A stretch of 37,328 nt of DNA, from assembly GCA_903945195.1 (NCBI GenBank), contig CAJAUT010000007.1, positions 1 through 37,328 on the forward strand, written 5' to 3'. The position numbers and the translations under genes were made by a program. Numbering within the stretch: position 1 is the first letter of the stretch; every line of letters starts with the position of its first letter. The notes under the pieces were generated by a model, which worked only from the letters and a program-made list of their open reading frames with translations, was not told the DNA's origin and did no database searches. This document shows positions 22,581-29,515 of this stretch, in pieces. Origin of the DNA: an uncultured bacterium. Lineage in GTDB: Bacteria > Patescibacteriota > Microgenomatia > UBA1400 > UBA12108.

Positions 22581-23369
22581 ATGCAACAAAAAATAGTTGA
22601 AAAACTAGTAGTTTCGGGTTTGACGGAAAATGAGGCCTCGATATATCTGGCACTCCTTCATGCTGGGCAGCAGAGCCTGTCTGGGGTAGCAAATATACTG
22701 AGACTAGATAGATCCTCGGTATACCGATCTTTGCTATCTCTGGTTGAAAGAGGCCTGGCAGAGTATGAGCCCAAAGTAAGGGGATCACTTTACAGAGCAA
22801 AGCCGCCAAAATCCTTAAATTACCTGATTAGAGAGCGAGAAGAATCTACTAGAGTAGTGCAAAATGTGGTAAAAGATGTGATCCAAGAACTAGACGCTGC
22901 GAAGGATTACCCTAGTCTTGAATCCAATACGATAGTTCTTGAAGGAAATAGGGTGATAGAAGAGATTTGGGAGGATATGTTGAGGTCTGACGTAGATACT
23001 CAAAGACAACTTATTAGATGTGATGTCCAGACATATTTGGTTGAACAGCATGGTATCAACTATCATAGAGAATGGGTCACTAAATATATAAAACGTAGAG
23101 TTGCTCGTAAAATTCAATTAAAATATCTTACAAAAAAAGAATGGTTTAATGGTGAATTTACATCTAGTGATCCTAAACTTTTTAAAGAAGTGCGATGTCT
23201 CCCAGATAGTTTTGAGTTTTCTACAAATCTGGTGATTTATGGAGATAATATTGCTACACATACCATAGAAGACGATTATAAGAAAATCAAGGGCATTATC
23301 ATCAGGGATAAGGCTATTGCAGCTACACAGCGAGCCCTATTTGATAATTTATGGGAGCAATCTAAGTGA
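22581..23369 (+). CDS. TrmB family transcriptional regulator
   Basis: 262 residues. N-terminal winged helix (SGLTENEASIYLALLHAGQQ, RLDRSSVYRSLLSLVERGLAEYE, GSLYRAKPP) is followed by a coiled coil and a TrmB-like effector domain (LEGNRVIEEIWEDML, VRCLPDSFEFSTNLVIYGDNIATHT). It matches the N-terminal half of the TrmB-AKR protein in layout (for example LPDSFEFSTNLVIYGDN against LPDSLDNYNYMLVWDDN), so the two are paralogues and only one carries the reductase. TrmB proteins sense sugars or other small molecules. The stop overlaps the GTG start of the cupin gene by 4 bases, so the pair is translated together. Confidence 0.88.
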   Translation: MQQKIVEKLVVSGLTENEASIYLALLHAGQQSLSGVANILRLDRSSVYRSLLSLVERGLAEYEPKVRGSLYRAKPPKSLNYLIREREESTRVVQNVVKDVIQELDAAKDYPSLESNTIVLEGNRVIEEIWEDMLRSDVDTQRQLIRCDVQTYLVEQHGINYHREWVTKYIKRRVARKIQLKYLTKKEWFNGEFTSSDPKLFKEVRCLPDSFEFSTNLVIYGDNIATHTIEDDYKKIKGIIIRDKAIAATQRALFDNLWEQSK

Positions 23370-23995
23370 AAAGAACAATTGCAGAGTTATCATTAAAGGG
23401 GCTAACCTTTGACTTGGTAGAGTTTGCGGGTGATCACAAGGTGGAAGGGGAGAAACTCTTTATAAATATTGGGCAAGAGCCGATTAATTTGATGCAGGAT
23501 GAAGACATTGTAAACAGCTTGAATTCGAGATTAGTAAATGACGCAAGATTTGTATCTAGATCTGGTATAGGGCTCGAAATAGCTGCTACTGATAACTCAA
23601 ATTATGATGTGACTAGTAGTTTGAAAAAAGAAATCATAGCTAAATGGAGTAGGGCAAGTGAACTTTTCCCTCAAGTGGAATATTTTCAAAATTTAGAGAT
23701 GTATAGGTCGCCAAAGGTAGATCTGGGGCTGTATCAGGCAAACTTGTGGTACTTGGAGGCTAGTAGCCAGGGGCGAATACATAAAGAACATGATTTCAGG
23801 GAGATTCATACCCAAATACTTGGACTTGGGCAAATGGTCAAATATTACAAACCAGAGTATGACACGGCTTATGAGCGAGTTTTTATGGCCCCAGGATTTA
23901 CGCATTTTGAGTTTTTTGATGGAAATAGGCAGTATCCGTGGCATTCGTACAACGCTGTAAGCGACTGTATCTGGCTAGCACTTGAGCGACGTTAA
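23366..23995 (+). CDS. Cupin-fold metal-binding protein, possible sugar isomerase-like enzyme
   Basis: 209 residues, GTG start overlapping the TrmB stop (GTGA). The C-terminal half matches both cupin motifs: GRIHKEHDFREIHTQILGLG (H139, H142, E146, G153) and VFMAPGFTH (P176, G177, H180). The three His and Glu146 would bind a divalent metal. It ends with YPWHSYNAVSDCIWLALE, a conserved-looking block. The N-terminal 100 residues have no recognised domain. Coupling to a TrmB-type regulator suggests that it acts on, or binds, the small molecule that the regulator senses; carbohydrate is a guess. Confidence 0.7.
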   Translation: MKRTIAELSLKGLTFDLVEFAGDHKVEGEKLFINIGQEPINLMQDEDIVNSLNSRLVNDARFVSRSGIGLEIAATDNSNYDVTSSLKKEIIAKWSRASELFPQVEYFQNLEMYRSPKVDLGLYQANLWYLEASSQGRIHKEHDFREIHTQILGLGQMVKYYKPEYDTAYERVFMAPGFTHFEFFDGNRQYPWHSYNAVSDCIWLALERR

Positions 23996-24023
23996 AGATT
24001 TTTTACTCTTAAATTTTTCATTT

Positions 24024-24042
24024 TGTGGATAAGTGTGGATAA
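24024..24042. promoter_or_regulatory. Two tandem DnaA boxes
   Basis: Two exact copies of TGTGGATAA (24024-24032 and 24034-24042), the reverse complement of the consensus DnaA box TTATCCACA, 10 bp apart and so on the same helical face. A related GGGATAA follows at about 24056-24062. The region is A/T-rich (AAATTTTTCATTTT just before). No dnaA or dnaN is in view, so this may be a regulatory DnaA site or a titration locus rather than an origin. Confidence 0.5.
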
Positions 24043-24086
24043 CTATAGAGTAGTCGGGATAACTCAATATAGACCATATGGACCTA

Positions 24087-24115
24087 TTGCATAATATAGA
24101 ATATATAGATATTAT
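24087..24115 (+). promoter_or_regulatory. Promoter setting the start of the small winged-helix-like gene
   Basis: TTGCAT (24087-24092), 17 bp, TATTAT (24110-24115), then 7 bases to ATG at 24123. The spacing equals that of other leaderless promoters here. Confidence 0.65.
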
Positions 24116-24122
24116 AGAGTGT

Positions 24123-24431
24123 ATGGAGAAACCTTTTGATAAACAGCTAGGCAAGATGTCTAGGAACCAGCTACTGGTCTTACGGTACATGCTAGGTAGA
24201 GCCGATACTATCGTGACGACTATGGATATCGCTAAAAAAACTGGGGTCGTAGAGAAGCAGCTGGGCGGCGTACTCTCTGCCCTCTCCCGCAAACAGGTCG
24301 AAAATATGTGTTTGGTAGAGATAATGGGTCGCGATGCCACAAACGGACTGAGGTATAAGCTTAATAGCAAAGCTATCACCGTCTTGCTAGCAGACAAACA
24401 AGTGAGATCGCTACTTTTGAGTTACAAATAG
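24123..24431 (+). CDS. Small winged-helix-like DNA-binding protein
   Basis: 102 residues from MEKPFDKQLGKM. The pattern LSRNQ-like LLVLRYMLGRADTIVTTMDIAKKTGVVEKQLGGVLSALSRKQ is a helix-turn-helix followed by a wing (LVEIMGRDATNGLRYKLNSKA). An in-frame ATG 45 bases earlier gives a longer protein, but it lies upstream of the promoter's -10 and is therefore disfavoured. The gene follows two DnaA boxes and may respond to DnaA; this is inferred from position only. No specific family was recognised. Confidence 0.6.
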   Translation: MEKPFDKQLGKMSRNQLLVLRYMLGRADTIVTTMDIAKKTGVVEKQLGGVLSALSRKQVENMCLVEIMGRDATNGLRYKLNSKAITVLLADKQVRSLLLSYK

Positions 24432-24817
24432 CAATTGGTCGAGTTTTTACTAGTTTTTACAAGGTTGTAAAGTTTGGGAAAAGAGTGAAGGTTGTAGGTC
24501 TTAGGTCATAGGTCGGAGACAATACGTGTTAGTACATTATGGGGTTCATGGTTCTAACATGAGTCACGGAGAGTGTATAAATTTAGTGTTTGGGGTCGCA
24601 TAATTGAGAATCCCTGAAATTATCCAGGTATGTATCTTTAAATATGTGAGTAATAGAATTGTACGATGATTCCTAAAACCTTAATATTTTGTGGTTGTGA
24701 TTACTAAGATATGATCCGTTTTGATACAAAAGACCAATTAACTACAGGGTTTGTAAGAGGGGTGTGAAAGAGTGGTAAAGTCTTACATTTTGCCTGGTAA
24801 AGTCTTTATATGTTAGG
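24432..24817. other. Intergenic region with short repeats and no convincing gene
   Basis: 386 bases. I see no long frame with sensible composition and no tRNA-like fold. It holds three 7-bp units TAGGTC(T/A/G) in a row (24495-24515), scattered A/T-rich sequence, and near its right end two direct repeats listed separately. A partial DnaA-like TTATCCAGG occurs near 24617. Confidence 0.6.
24773..24806 (+). promoter_or_regulatory. Direct repeats upstream of the PrsW-like gene
   Basis: TGGTAAAGTCTT occurs exactly twice (24773-24784 and 24795-24806), 22 bp apart, about two helical turns. The second overlaps the presumed promoter region (TTGCCT at 24790; TTATAT at 24806 or TAGGAT at 24814). A tandem binding site for an activator or repressor is likely. 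Confidence 0.5.
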
Positions 24818-25204
24818 ATGATTCATATGATGGAAATGGGTTTGTACTCGGCTGTGGCACCTTTGCTCTTGCTACTTGTTAGCTCGGTGTGGCAGTACCC
24901 TGCAGTGCTTGAAGAAGCTGTGAAGTGGGGGATAATAAGGGTTGCAGCCAACAGCCAACAGCCAACAGTAATGAAAGGGGCGGTCATAGGCTTCGTGTTT
25001 GGGCTGTCTGAGGCGATCCTGTACAGTACTAACTCGTGGGCAAGTGGTGACTGGAACGCTATGCTCTACCGTATAGCTTTGACCGTGCCTATGCATACGC
25101 TGACCGCTATGATGACGGCACTGGGGATGAAACGAGGGGTAGGGTACATAGGGCTCATCGTCGCGATGGTGATGCATGTGATGTTTAATGGTTTCGTAGG
25201 GTGA
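24818..25204 (+). CDS. Minimal PrsW-like intramembrane protease
   Basis: 128 residues from the first ATG; 24827 (TAGGAT hexamer ending 7 bases before) is an alternative start. About four hydrophobic helices. Putative metal-site motifs in PrsW order: LEEAVKW (E32, E33, K36), GLSEAILYS (E65), MHTLTA (H93) and MHVMFNG (H120, N124). PrsW proteins of Bacillus cleave anti-sigma factors within the membrane and are about 220 residues, so this is a shortened version. Between EEAVKW and the next helix, a (CAGCCAA)3 array encodes the polar stretch ANSQQPT. The gene stands alone and converges on the SH3b gene. The family call depends on the motif order. Confidence 0.65.
   Translation: MIHMMEMGLYSAVAPLLLLLVSSVWQYPAVLEEAVKWGIIRVAANSQQPTVMKGAVIGFVFGLSEAILYSTNSWASGDWNAMLYRIALTVPMHTLTAMMTALGMKRGVGYIGLIVAMVMHVMFNGFVG
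24945..24968. repeat. Heptanucleotide tandem repeat (CAGCCAA)3 inside the PrsW-like gene
   Basis: Three exact 7-bp units plus CAG. Slippage by one unit would shift the reading frame and truncate the protein before its conserved histidines. Confidence 0.85.
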
Positions 25205-25219
25205 ATTAGTAATTGCACC

Positions 25220-25340
25220 AGTTTGACGTAAATTTTGTACTCCGGTATTATTTTGGATACGATGCAAAACACTTGCCTGCTTCGCGTCGCATGTTTTGCT
25301 TAAAGGTAAAATAATAGTGTCGTCAAAATCTAGCCAAACT
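25220..25340. terminator. Nested long inverted repeat between converging genes
   Basis: Several arms nest around one centre: AGTTTG/CAAACT (25220, 25335), TTTGACG/CGTCAAA (25222, 25321), TATTATTTT/AAAATAATA (25246, 25308) and GCAAAACA/TGTTTTGC (25264, 25292). Placed between the PrsW-like gene and the converging SH3b gene, it may act as a two-way terminator, or be a relic of a mobile palindromic element. Intervening unpaired bases are many. Confidence 0.5.
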
Positions 25341-25350
25341 GTTGCGTCGT

Positions 25351-27873
25351 CTATTTTTCGACGATGAATTTGATGTTGACCCAATAACCTTTGGTTGTGT
25401 CTTTTTCGCTGAAGCCGATGTTGCGCCACTCGCCATCTTCTTTGAAGATTACGATGTCCTGAGATTCTTTGAGGGCCATGATGATGTCGGCGCTGCTACT
25501 AGGTTTGTTGCGGATGTTTACAGAAGAATCTGAAGGCACTTCGATGCGATGGGTCAATAATGGCTCAGAAAGTTCCGATCTATCCTTCGTTTCACTGCGG
25601 ACCGCTGAAAGATCGGAACTAGGGGACGGGGAGGGCTCTATACTAGGAGAAGGAGTGGGGGTAGCAACGGGTGAGGGGATGATAGAAGGAGCTACCACCT
25701 CCGCTACTTGTGGAGAGGTTGGTTTGCCACCAGCCATGCGGGTGAGGGCAACTGTAGAGACCGCAGTTACAACTACGACTGCTGTGATAAAGGATGGCAT
25801 CTGCCAGAATGATTTGTTGCCACCTGAACTAGAGGGGATGATAAGAGGTGAGAGGCGGGGAATAGAAGAGATAGAGGTGGCCTCATCTGCGACTGATTCT
25901 AGGGTAGCATTGTTTGCGAGTGCTGGAACAAGCCTCTTGAAGTAACTAGACATAAAGACGAATCCTGCCACAACTACTAGGATGATCCCAAAGACTGCAG
26001 TAGTTGAGACGCCGCCCACAAAACCCATGATGGAACTATTGCCGGTGGCTTGGGCTACCAAGTTTTCAAGCTGCGTCATGTTGGCACCGACTGTAAGGAG
26101 CTCTAGCTGAGCTTCCCTGTAGAGCTTGATTCTATTTTCGGGCTTGGTGGATTTGATCTGAGACGAGAGGAGTTTTTGCACGGATGATTCGATATCGCCT
26201 TTGAGCATGATTCCTTGTGAAAGTAGAGCAGATTTTTCTAGGGATTTGGTGAGATCTGCGGCTTTTTTGGTAATACCTGCGAGCTCGTCATCACTAAGCT
26301 GCCAGACATCATTTACTTCTACTGCAACGATTTTGGTGACGCCAGGCTTTAGATCAAAAGTACCTGTAACTGCTAAAGAGTCAGCAACTGTGTCGTAACC
26401 GGCAGAAAGCATGGAATCGATAGTCATGATGTCTTCCATCTTGAGTTCTTTAGGTAGGAAGAATTTGATGGGGGCAGACTGGGCGATGAGACTACTTGGA
26501 TTGGTGATGACAGCACGGAAGATAATACTGCCTTCTTCTAGCCAGAGTCCGCGCACTGGTGAGTCGACTGCAGAAGCTAGACGCGCTCTATTTAAACCTG
26601 CTAAACCTTGTAGACTAAAGACGAGATTTTTAAGAGCAGCTTTGCCGGTGGCTTTTTTGTTACTAGGTTCGACGACTGATTCTCCACCTGGAAATTCGTT
26701 GATGGCGAGAAGTTTGTCCTGCGAGTCATTGATTTTTTTCTTTAAAATAGATTCGCCTGTTCCTTCCCAGTCGTCTAAAATCGACGAGAGTTTTTGGGAT
26801 TCTGTGAGGAAGAGCTCATCTTTTTCGCTGACGGCTGAGAGATAACCGTAGAATGTTTGATCGCTACTATCGCTAGTGACGTCGCCTAGGGCATCTTCGA
26901 TATCAGAGAGTGATTTGACTGCTGATAGAAGGGCGGCAGGAGCGGAGTTAGATTTGGTAGCGCTACTTGATAAGAGCGAGGTGAGGGAATCTTTGACAGT
27001 GGCACTTGAATCTGCGATCGAAGTCACTGATTTGGTATTCCAGGATTTTGATAAAGAGGATATAGTCTCTGGATTATTCCAGACTTGGGAAAGACTCGTG
27101 ATTTCTTTAGATAAAGCATCTGCTGATAATCTAGACCATTTTTCATCTAGAGTCATAAGGCGAGATTTGCTACTTTGGACGGAGTCATATAGTAGGCCTG
27201 CTTGTTTTTTGCTGTCTTCTAGTTTTTGACTAAGATCTGGAGTATTTGAGTCTTCTAGTTCGAGTGTGACAACTGGCGCATTGACGAGTTTTTCTAAGAT
27301 CTCTCTTTGGCGGGTTTGCTCGGCCATGATGTTTTGAAGGGTGCTTGGGGCAGGGGTAGAGCTAGTGTTAAAGTCAAAAGAAGTGAGAGTCTTGTTTGAG
27401 TATCCCCAGACATCGCTCACCAAACTACCAAAGCTAGTGAGCGAGCGAGTGGAGTAGTTCCATATATCAGAGATGAGGGTGCCGTAGCTAGTGAGCGTGC
27501 GATCGGAGTAGCTCCAGATATCGGCCGGAGTGGCTCCTGAAACAACTGGTGTTTTTACTTCAAAACTTTTGTCTAAACACATCAGACCTGAGGCAGGGGT
27601 GCAGCATATCGTGGTGGTATACAGGCCCGTGGTGGTGGAGAGTGTTGCGTCGTAGCTATACCAACCGTCGCTACGTCCAGTCATGGCAGCGGCGGTGACG
27701 AAGGGGGTGCCGTCTGGGTTTTTGGCTGTTATCGTACAGCTAGCGCCAGTTAAAACAGAGTAGTCGTCGTTGTACAAAAACTCGCCGATCGTGCAGGTAG
27801 AGCTAGTTTGACACTGCTGATACTCTGTGGCTTTGGCAGTCGAGATGAGGAGGGCAGCAAGTAGCTCTAACAT
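25351..27873 (-). CDS. Large membrane-anchored surface protein with virion-type repeats and SH3b domain
   Basis: 840 residues. A short signal-like N-terminus (MLELLAALLISTAKA) precedes a cysteine-containing beta domain (STCTIGEF, TGLYTTTICC). Three tandem repeats of the form DIWSYSDRTLTSYG follow (about 118-165), a motif I associate with phage tail-type proteins, then a long helical Ser-rich stalk and a beta domain (LPKELKMEDIMTIDSMLSAGYD). Membrane helices lie at about 614-643 and 690-714, then a Pro/Ser linker, and a bacterial SH3 domain at ~775-840 (SVNIRNKPSSSADIIMALKES...GYWVNIKFI). The linker contains a family-C palindromic element (residues ~751-768, SETKDRSEL). The ATG lies 3 bases after the last tatA stop, so it is the end of the Tat operon and may be tied to export. 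Confidence 0.7.
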   Translation of the reverse strand: MLELLAALLISTAKATEYQQCQTSSTCTIGEFLYNDDYSVLTGASCTITAKNPDGTPFVTAAAMTGRSDGWYSYDATLSTTTGLYTTTICCTPASGLMCLDKSFEVKTPVVSGATPADIWSYSDRTLTSYGTLISDIWNYSTRSLTSFGSLVSDVWGYSNKTLTSFDFNTSSTPAPSTLQNIMAEQTRQREILEKLVNAPVVTLELEDSNTPDLSQKLEDSKKQAGLLYDSVQSSKSRLMTLDEKWSRLSADALSKEITSLSQVWNNPETISSLSKSWNTKSVTSIADSSATVKDSLTSLLSSSATKSNSAPAALLSAVKSLSDIEDALGDVTSDSSDQTFYGYLSAVSEKDELFLTESQKLSSILDDWEGTGESILKKKINDSQDKLLAINEFPGGESVVEPSNKKATGKAALKNLVFSLQGLAGLNRARLASAVDSPVRGLWLEEGSIIFRAVITNPSSLIAQSAPIKFFLPKELKMEDIMTIDSMLSAGYDTVADSLAVTGTFDLKPGVTKIVAVEVNDVWQLSDDELAGITKKAADLTKSLEKSALLSQGIMLKGDIESSVQKLLSSQIKSTKPENRIKLYREAQLELLTVGANMTQLENLVAQATGNSSIMGFVGGVSTTAVFGIILVVVAGFVFMSSYFKRLVPALANNATLESVADEATSISSIPRLSPLIIPSSSGGNKSFWQMPSFITAVVVVTAVSTVALTRMAGGKPTSPQVAEVVAPSIIPSPVATPTPSPSIEPSPSPSSDLSAVRSETKDRSELSEPLLTHRIEVPSDSSVNIRNKPSSSADIIMALKESQDIVIFKEDGEWRNIGFSEKDTTKGYWVNIKFIVEK
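25571..25620. repeat. Palindromic element (family C) inside the SH3b protein gene
   Basis: Arms AGTTCCGATC (25571-25580) and GATCGGAACT (25611-25620), identical to the leuS copy, with a 30-bp interior that differs in sequence and length. The flanks (AA before, AGGGGACGGG after) resemble those in leuS. Both copies are in coding sequence and in frame. Confidence 0.85.
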
Positions 27874-27876
27874 AGT

Positions 27877-28059
27877 TTATGATTTTTTCTTCGATTTGGT
27901 TTTTTTGTCTTCTTCGTCGTCTTCGTTTAAGGCAGTACGAAACTCGCGCATAGCTTGGGCAATGCCTTTGGCTAACTCGGGGAACTTTTGGCCACCAAAG
28001 AGTACCATAAGCACGATGGCAATTACTAAAATTTCACTAAGACCTAGATTTTGAAACAT
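27877..28059 (-). CDS. tatA: TatA-like protein, copy 1
   Basis: 60 residues: MFQNLGLSEILVIAIVLMVLFGGQKFPELAKGIAQAMREFRTA with a short N-terminal helix, the FGGQKFPEL hinge, an amphipathic helix and an acidic then lysine-rich tail. TatA-type subunits form the pore of the twin-arginine pathway that exports folded proteins. It is last of four such genes and is preceded by a strong hairpin that contains its AGGAGG site (28064-28101). A TTGACA-17-TAGACT promoter is also embedded there, so this copy may be made separately. Confidence 0.88.
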   Translation of the reverse strand: MFQNLGLSEILVIAIVLMVLFGGQKFPELAKGIAQAMREFRTALNEDDEEDKKTKSKKKS

Positions 28060-28063
28060 AAAA

Positions 28064-28101
28064 AAACCTCCTATCTTTCAGTCTAGAGAGATAGGAGGTT
28101 T
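28064..28101 (-). terminator. Terminator/attenuator hairpin with embedded ribosome binding site
   Basis: Perfect 13-bp arms AAACCTCCTATCT and AGATAGGAGGTTT with a 12-base loop. On the minus strand the second arm is followed by a run of T bases leading straight into the ATG of tatA copy 1, so the stem plus T-run has the form of an intrinsic terminator while its AGGAGG is the ribosome binding site of the next gene. A promoter (TTGACA at 28108-28103, 17 bp, TAGACT at 28085-28080) would start RNA inside the loop and free the site. Confidence 0.75.
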
Positions 28102-28123
28102 ATGTCAAGGAATTGGGGATTTT

Positions 28124-28288
28124 TTATTCTTCTTTGAGGGCGCCGGTTAGATCCTTGGCCGCTTTTTTCATCTCTACTTTTGATTCACCTAGACTCTTAC
28201 CCATTTTGGGAAGGAATCGGGCGCCAAAAAGTACGATGAGTACGACAGCGATAATGATAATTTCTGTGGTACCAATATTGGCAAACAT
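28124..28288 (-). CDS. tatA: TatA-like protein, copy 2 (small, not in long-frame lists)
   Basis: 54 residues: [20 protein letters not shown], then FGARFLPKMGKSLGESKVEM, ending KDLTGALKEE. The N-terminal helix, Glu9 and the FG hinge are those of TatA, but the usual LPEL reads LPKM, and the amphipathic helix is short, closer to TatE or archaeal-type TatA. Start: ATG 3 bases after the stop of copy 3, with AAGGAG upstream in the end of that gene. It lies directly before the terminator-like hairpin. Confidence 0.85.
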   Translation of the reverse strand: MFANIGTTEIIIIAVVLIVLFGARFLPKMGKSLGESKVEMKKAAKDLTGALKEE

Positions 28289-28291
28289 AAT

Positions 28292-28444
28292 TTACTCCTT
28301 CTTGTCTTCTTTGCTAGCTTTACGAAATTCCTTGATACTTTCTGCGATACCTCGCATCAGTTCAGGAATCTTTTTCCCACCAAATAAAACGATGATCAGA
28401 AGGGCAATGATCACTATTTCGGTGGTACCTATGTTTTGGAACAT
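28292..28444 (-). CDS. tatA: TatA-like protein, copy 3 (small)
   Basis: 50 residues: MFQNIGTTEIVIIALLIIVL, FGGKKIPELMRGIAESIKEF, RKASKEDKKE. All TatA landmarks are present: N-terminal helix with Glu9, FGGKKIPEL hinge and amphipathic helix. GGGAGG upstream of the ATG serves as ribosome binding site. The 50-base gap before it (28445-28494) holds a short GGCTATAGCC palindrome and a TTCGCTCAGG fragment resembling the repeat in the 34191-34586 gene. Confidence 0.87.
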   Translation of the reverse strand: MFQNIGTTEIVIIALLIIVLFGGKKIPELMRGIAESIKEFRKASKEDKKE

Positions 28445-28494
28445 GTGACCTCCCATTCGGCTTCGCTCAGGGCTATAGCCTTTTTATATAATAA

Positions 28495-28677
28495 TTATGT
28501 TGTAGTCTTTTTACCTTCGTCCGTCAAGGCCTTCTCGAGTTCGGCTTTGGCTTTTTTGAGTTCGCGACCAGATTGACCTAGTCCACGAGCGAGTTCTGGG
28601 AGTTTTTTGCCACCAAAGAGGATGAGAAGGACTACGGCGATAATAATGATTTCGGTGGTGCCTAGATTTTTGAACAT
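28495..28677 (-). CDS. tatA: TatA-like protein, copy 4
   Basis: 60 residues: [40 protein letters not shown], then a helical Lys/Glu/Ala tail ending DEGKKTTT. This is the copy closest to the TatA consensus ([14 protein letters not shown]). It starts 5 bases after tatC ends, so the two are co-transcribed. Which copy fulfils a TatB-like role, if any, cannot be told; CPR and many Gram-positive bacteria use TatA plus TatC only. Confidence 0.92.
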   Translation of the reverse strand: MFKNLGTTEIIIIAVVLLILFGGKKLPELARGLGQSGRELKKAKAELEKALTDEGKKTTT

Positions 28678-28682
28678 ATTAT

Positions 28683-29399
28683 TTATACCTTTCTGTTCAA
28701 TAGTAGCGTTATCTCAAATAGAAGTAAAGGGGGGACAGAGAGGAGGGCCAGGGAAATGATATCGTTTGGTGGTAAAAATGCCACAAAGATCAGGATGGCG
28801 GCGTAAATGACCTTGCGAGATTTTTGCAAAAATCCTAGTTTGATGATTTTAAGTTTCAGAAGAGCAGTCAAAACTATCGGCAGTTCAAAGATTAGAGCGA
28901 GTGAGATGCCGGTCATGATGATTTGGTTGAAAAAGTGTGAGACGTCCCAGAGGTTGTTGACTGAAAAATCGAGAGTGGTCTGGCTGTAGAGATTGATGAT
29001 GAGCTGGATGATCCAACCGCCAAAAAAGAAGCCGACTACAAAAAGGACAATGGCGAGGGGATAGAGACGAATAAGTAAATTAAATTCGCGTTTGGCTAGG
29101 GCAGGGCGGACAAAGGAGATCAAGAAAAACCCAAGTAAGGGAAGAGCCAAGATGAGTCCTGTGAGAAGGCCAGTGTTTACTGCTAGGTCAATAAACTGAT
29201 AGGGGCTAGTAAGGACTAGGTTGATGCCGTCCATTTTGAATAAGTGCATAACGAAAGAGAGGATTTGCTGATAATAAATAAAGCCCAAAACTCCGCCGCC
29301 TAAAAAGACGGCAAAAACGATAAATAATTTGGACTGGAGCTCTTTTAGGTATGGTGTGTATTTGATGATTGCTGCGTCGAGAGCGGATTGATCTTCCAT
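28683..29399 (-). CDS. tatC: Sec-independent translocase TatC
   Basis: 238 residues with six membrane helices. The N-terminal [12 protein letters not shown] corresponds to the family's HLxELRxRL signal-peptide-binding region. [33 protein letters not shown] matches the block that usually reads F...K.s...g..la.P....q.w.FvaPgL, and the segment [16 protein letters not shown] corresponds to FE.P......g. TatC recognises twin-arginine signal peptides and recruits TatA. Leaderless start: an extended -10 (TGA-TATACT) ends 6 bases before ATG. First gene of the tatC-tatA x4-SH3b operon. Confidence 0.93.
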   Translation of the reverse strand: MEDQSALDAAIIKYTPYLKELQSKLFIVFAVFLGGGVLGFIYYQQILSFVMHLFKMDGINLVLTSPYQFIDLAVNTGLLTGLILALPLLGFFLISFVRPALAKREFNLLIRLYPLAIVLFVVGFFFGGWIIQLIINLYSQTTLDFSVNNLWDVSHFFNQIIMTGISLALIFELPIVLTALLKLKIIKLGFLQKSRKVIYAAILIFVAFLPPNDIISLALLSVPPLLLFEITLLLNRKV

Positions 29400-29422
29400 G
29401 AAGTTAGTATATCAGTGAACCA

Positions 29423-29475
29423 GACAATCGGAAAACTCGGAGATCCAGAGATTTTGAGAATCAGATAATCATATC
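29423..29475. repeat. Dispersed ~53-bp intergenic repeat, copy upstream of tatC
   Basis: The first 19 bases (GACAATCGGAAAACTCGGA on the plus strand) match 17 of 19 bases at 35210-35228, and similarity continues through an AATCAGATA block. Both copies sit just upstream of a minus-strand TATACT promoter and start codon, so they may be a shared regulatory sequence or a mobile repeat. Confidence 0.6.
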
Positions 29476-29515
29476 TTGCTTTCCAGGTTCCGACCCTGCA
29501 AAATTTTATTTTGAC

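Noticed and set aside
28113-28448. Plus-strand reading frame of 111 codons
   Set aside because: It runs antisense to two real tatA genes (28124-28288 and 28292-28444), whose protein sequences are clear; the plus-strand product is an artefact of their codon pattern.
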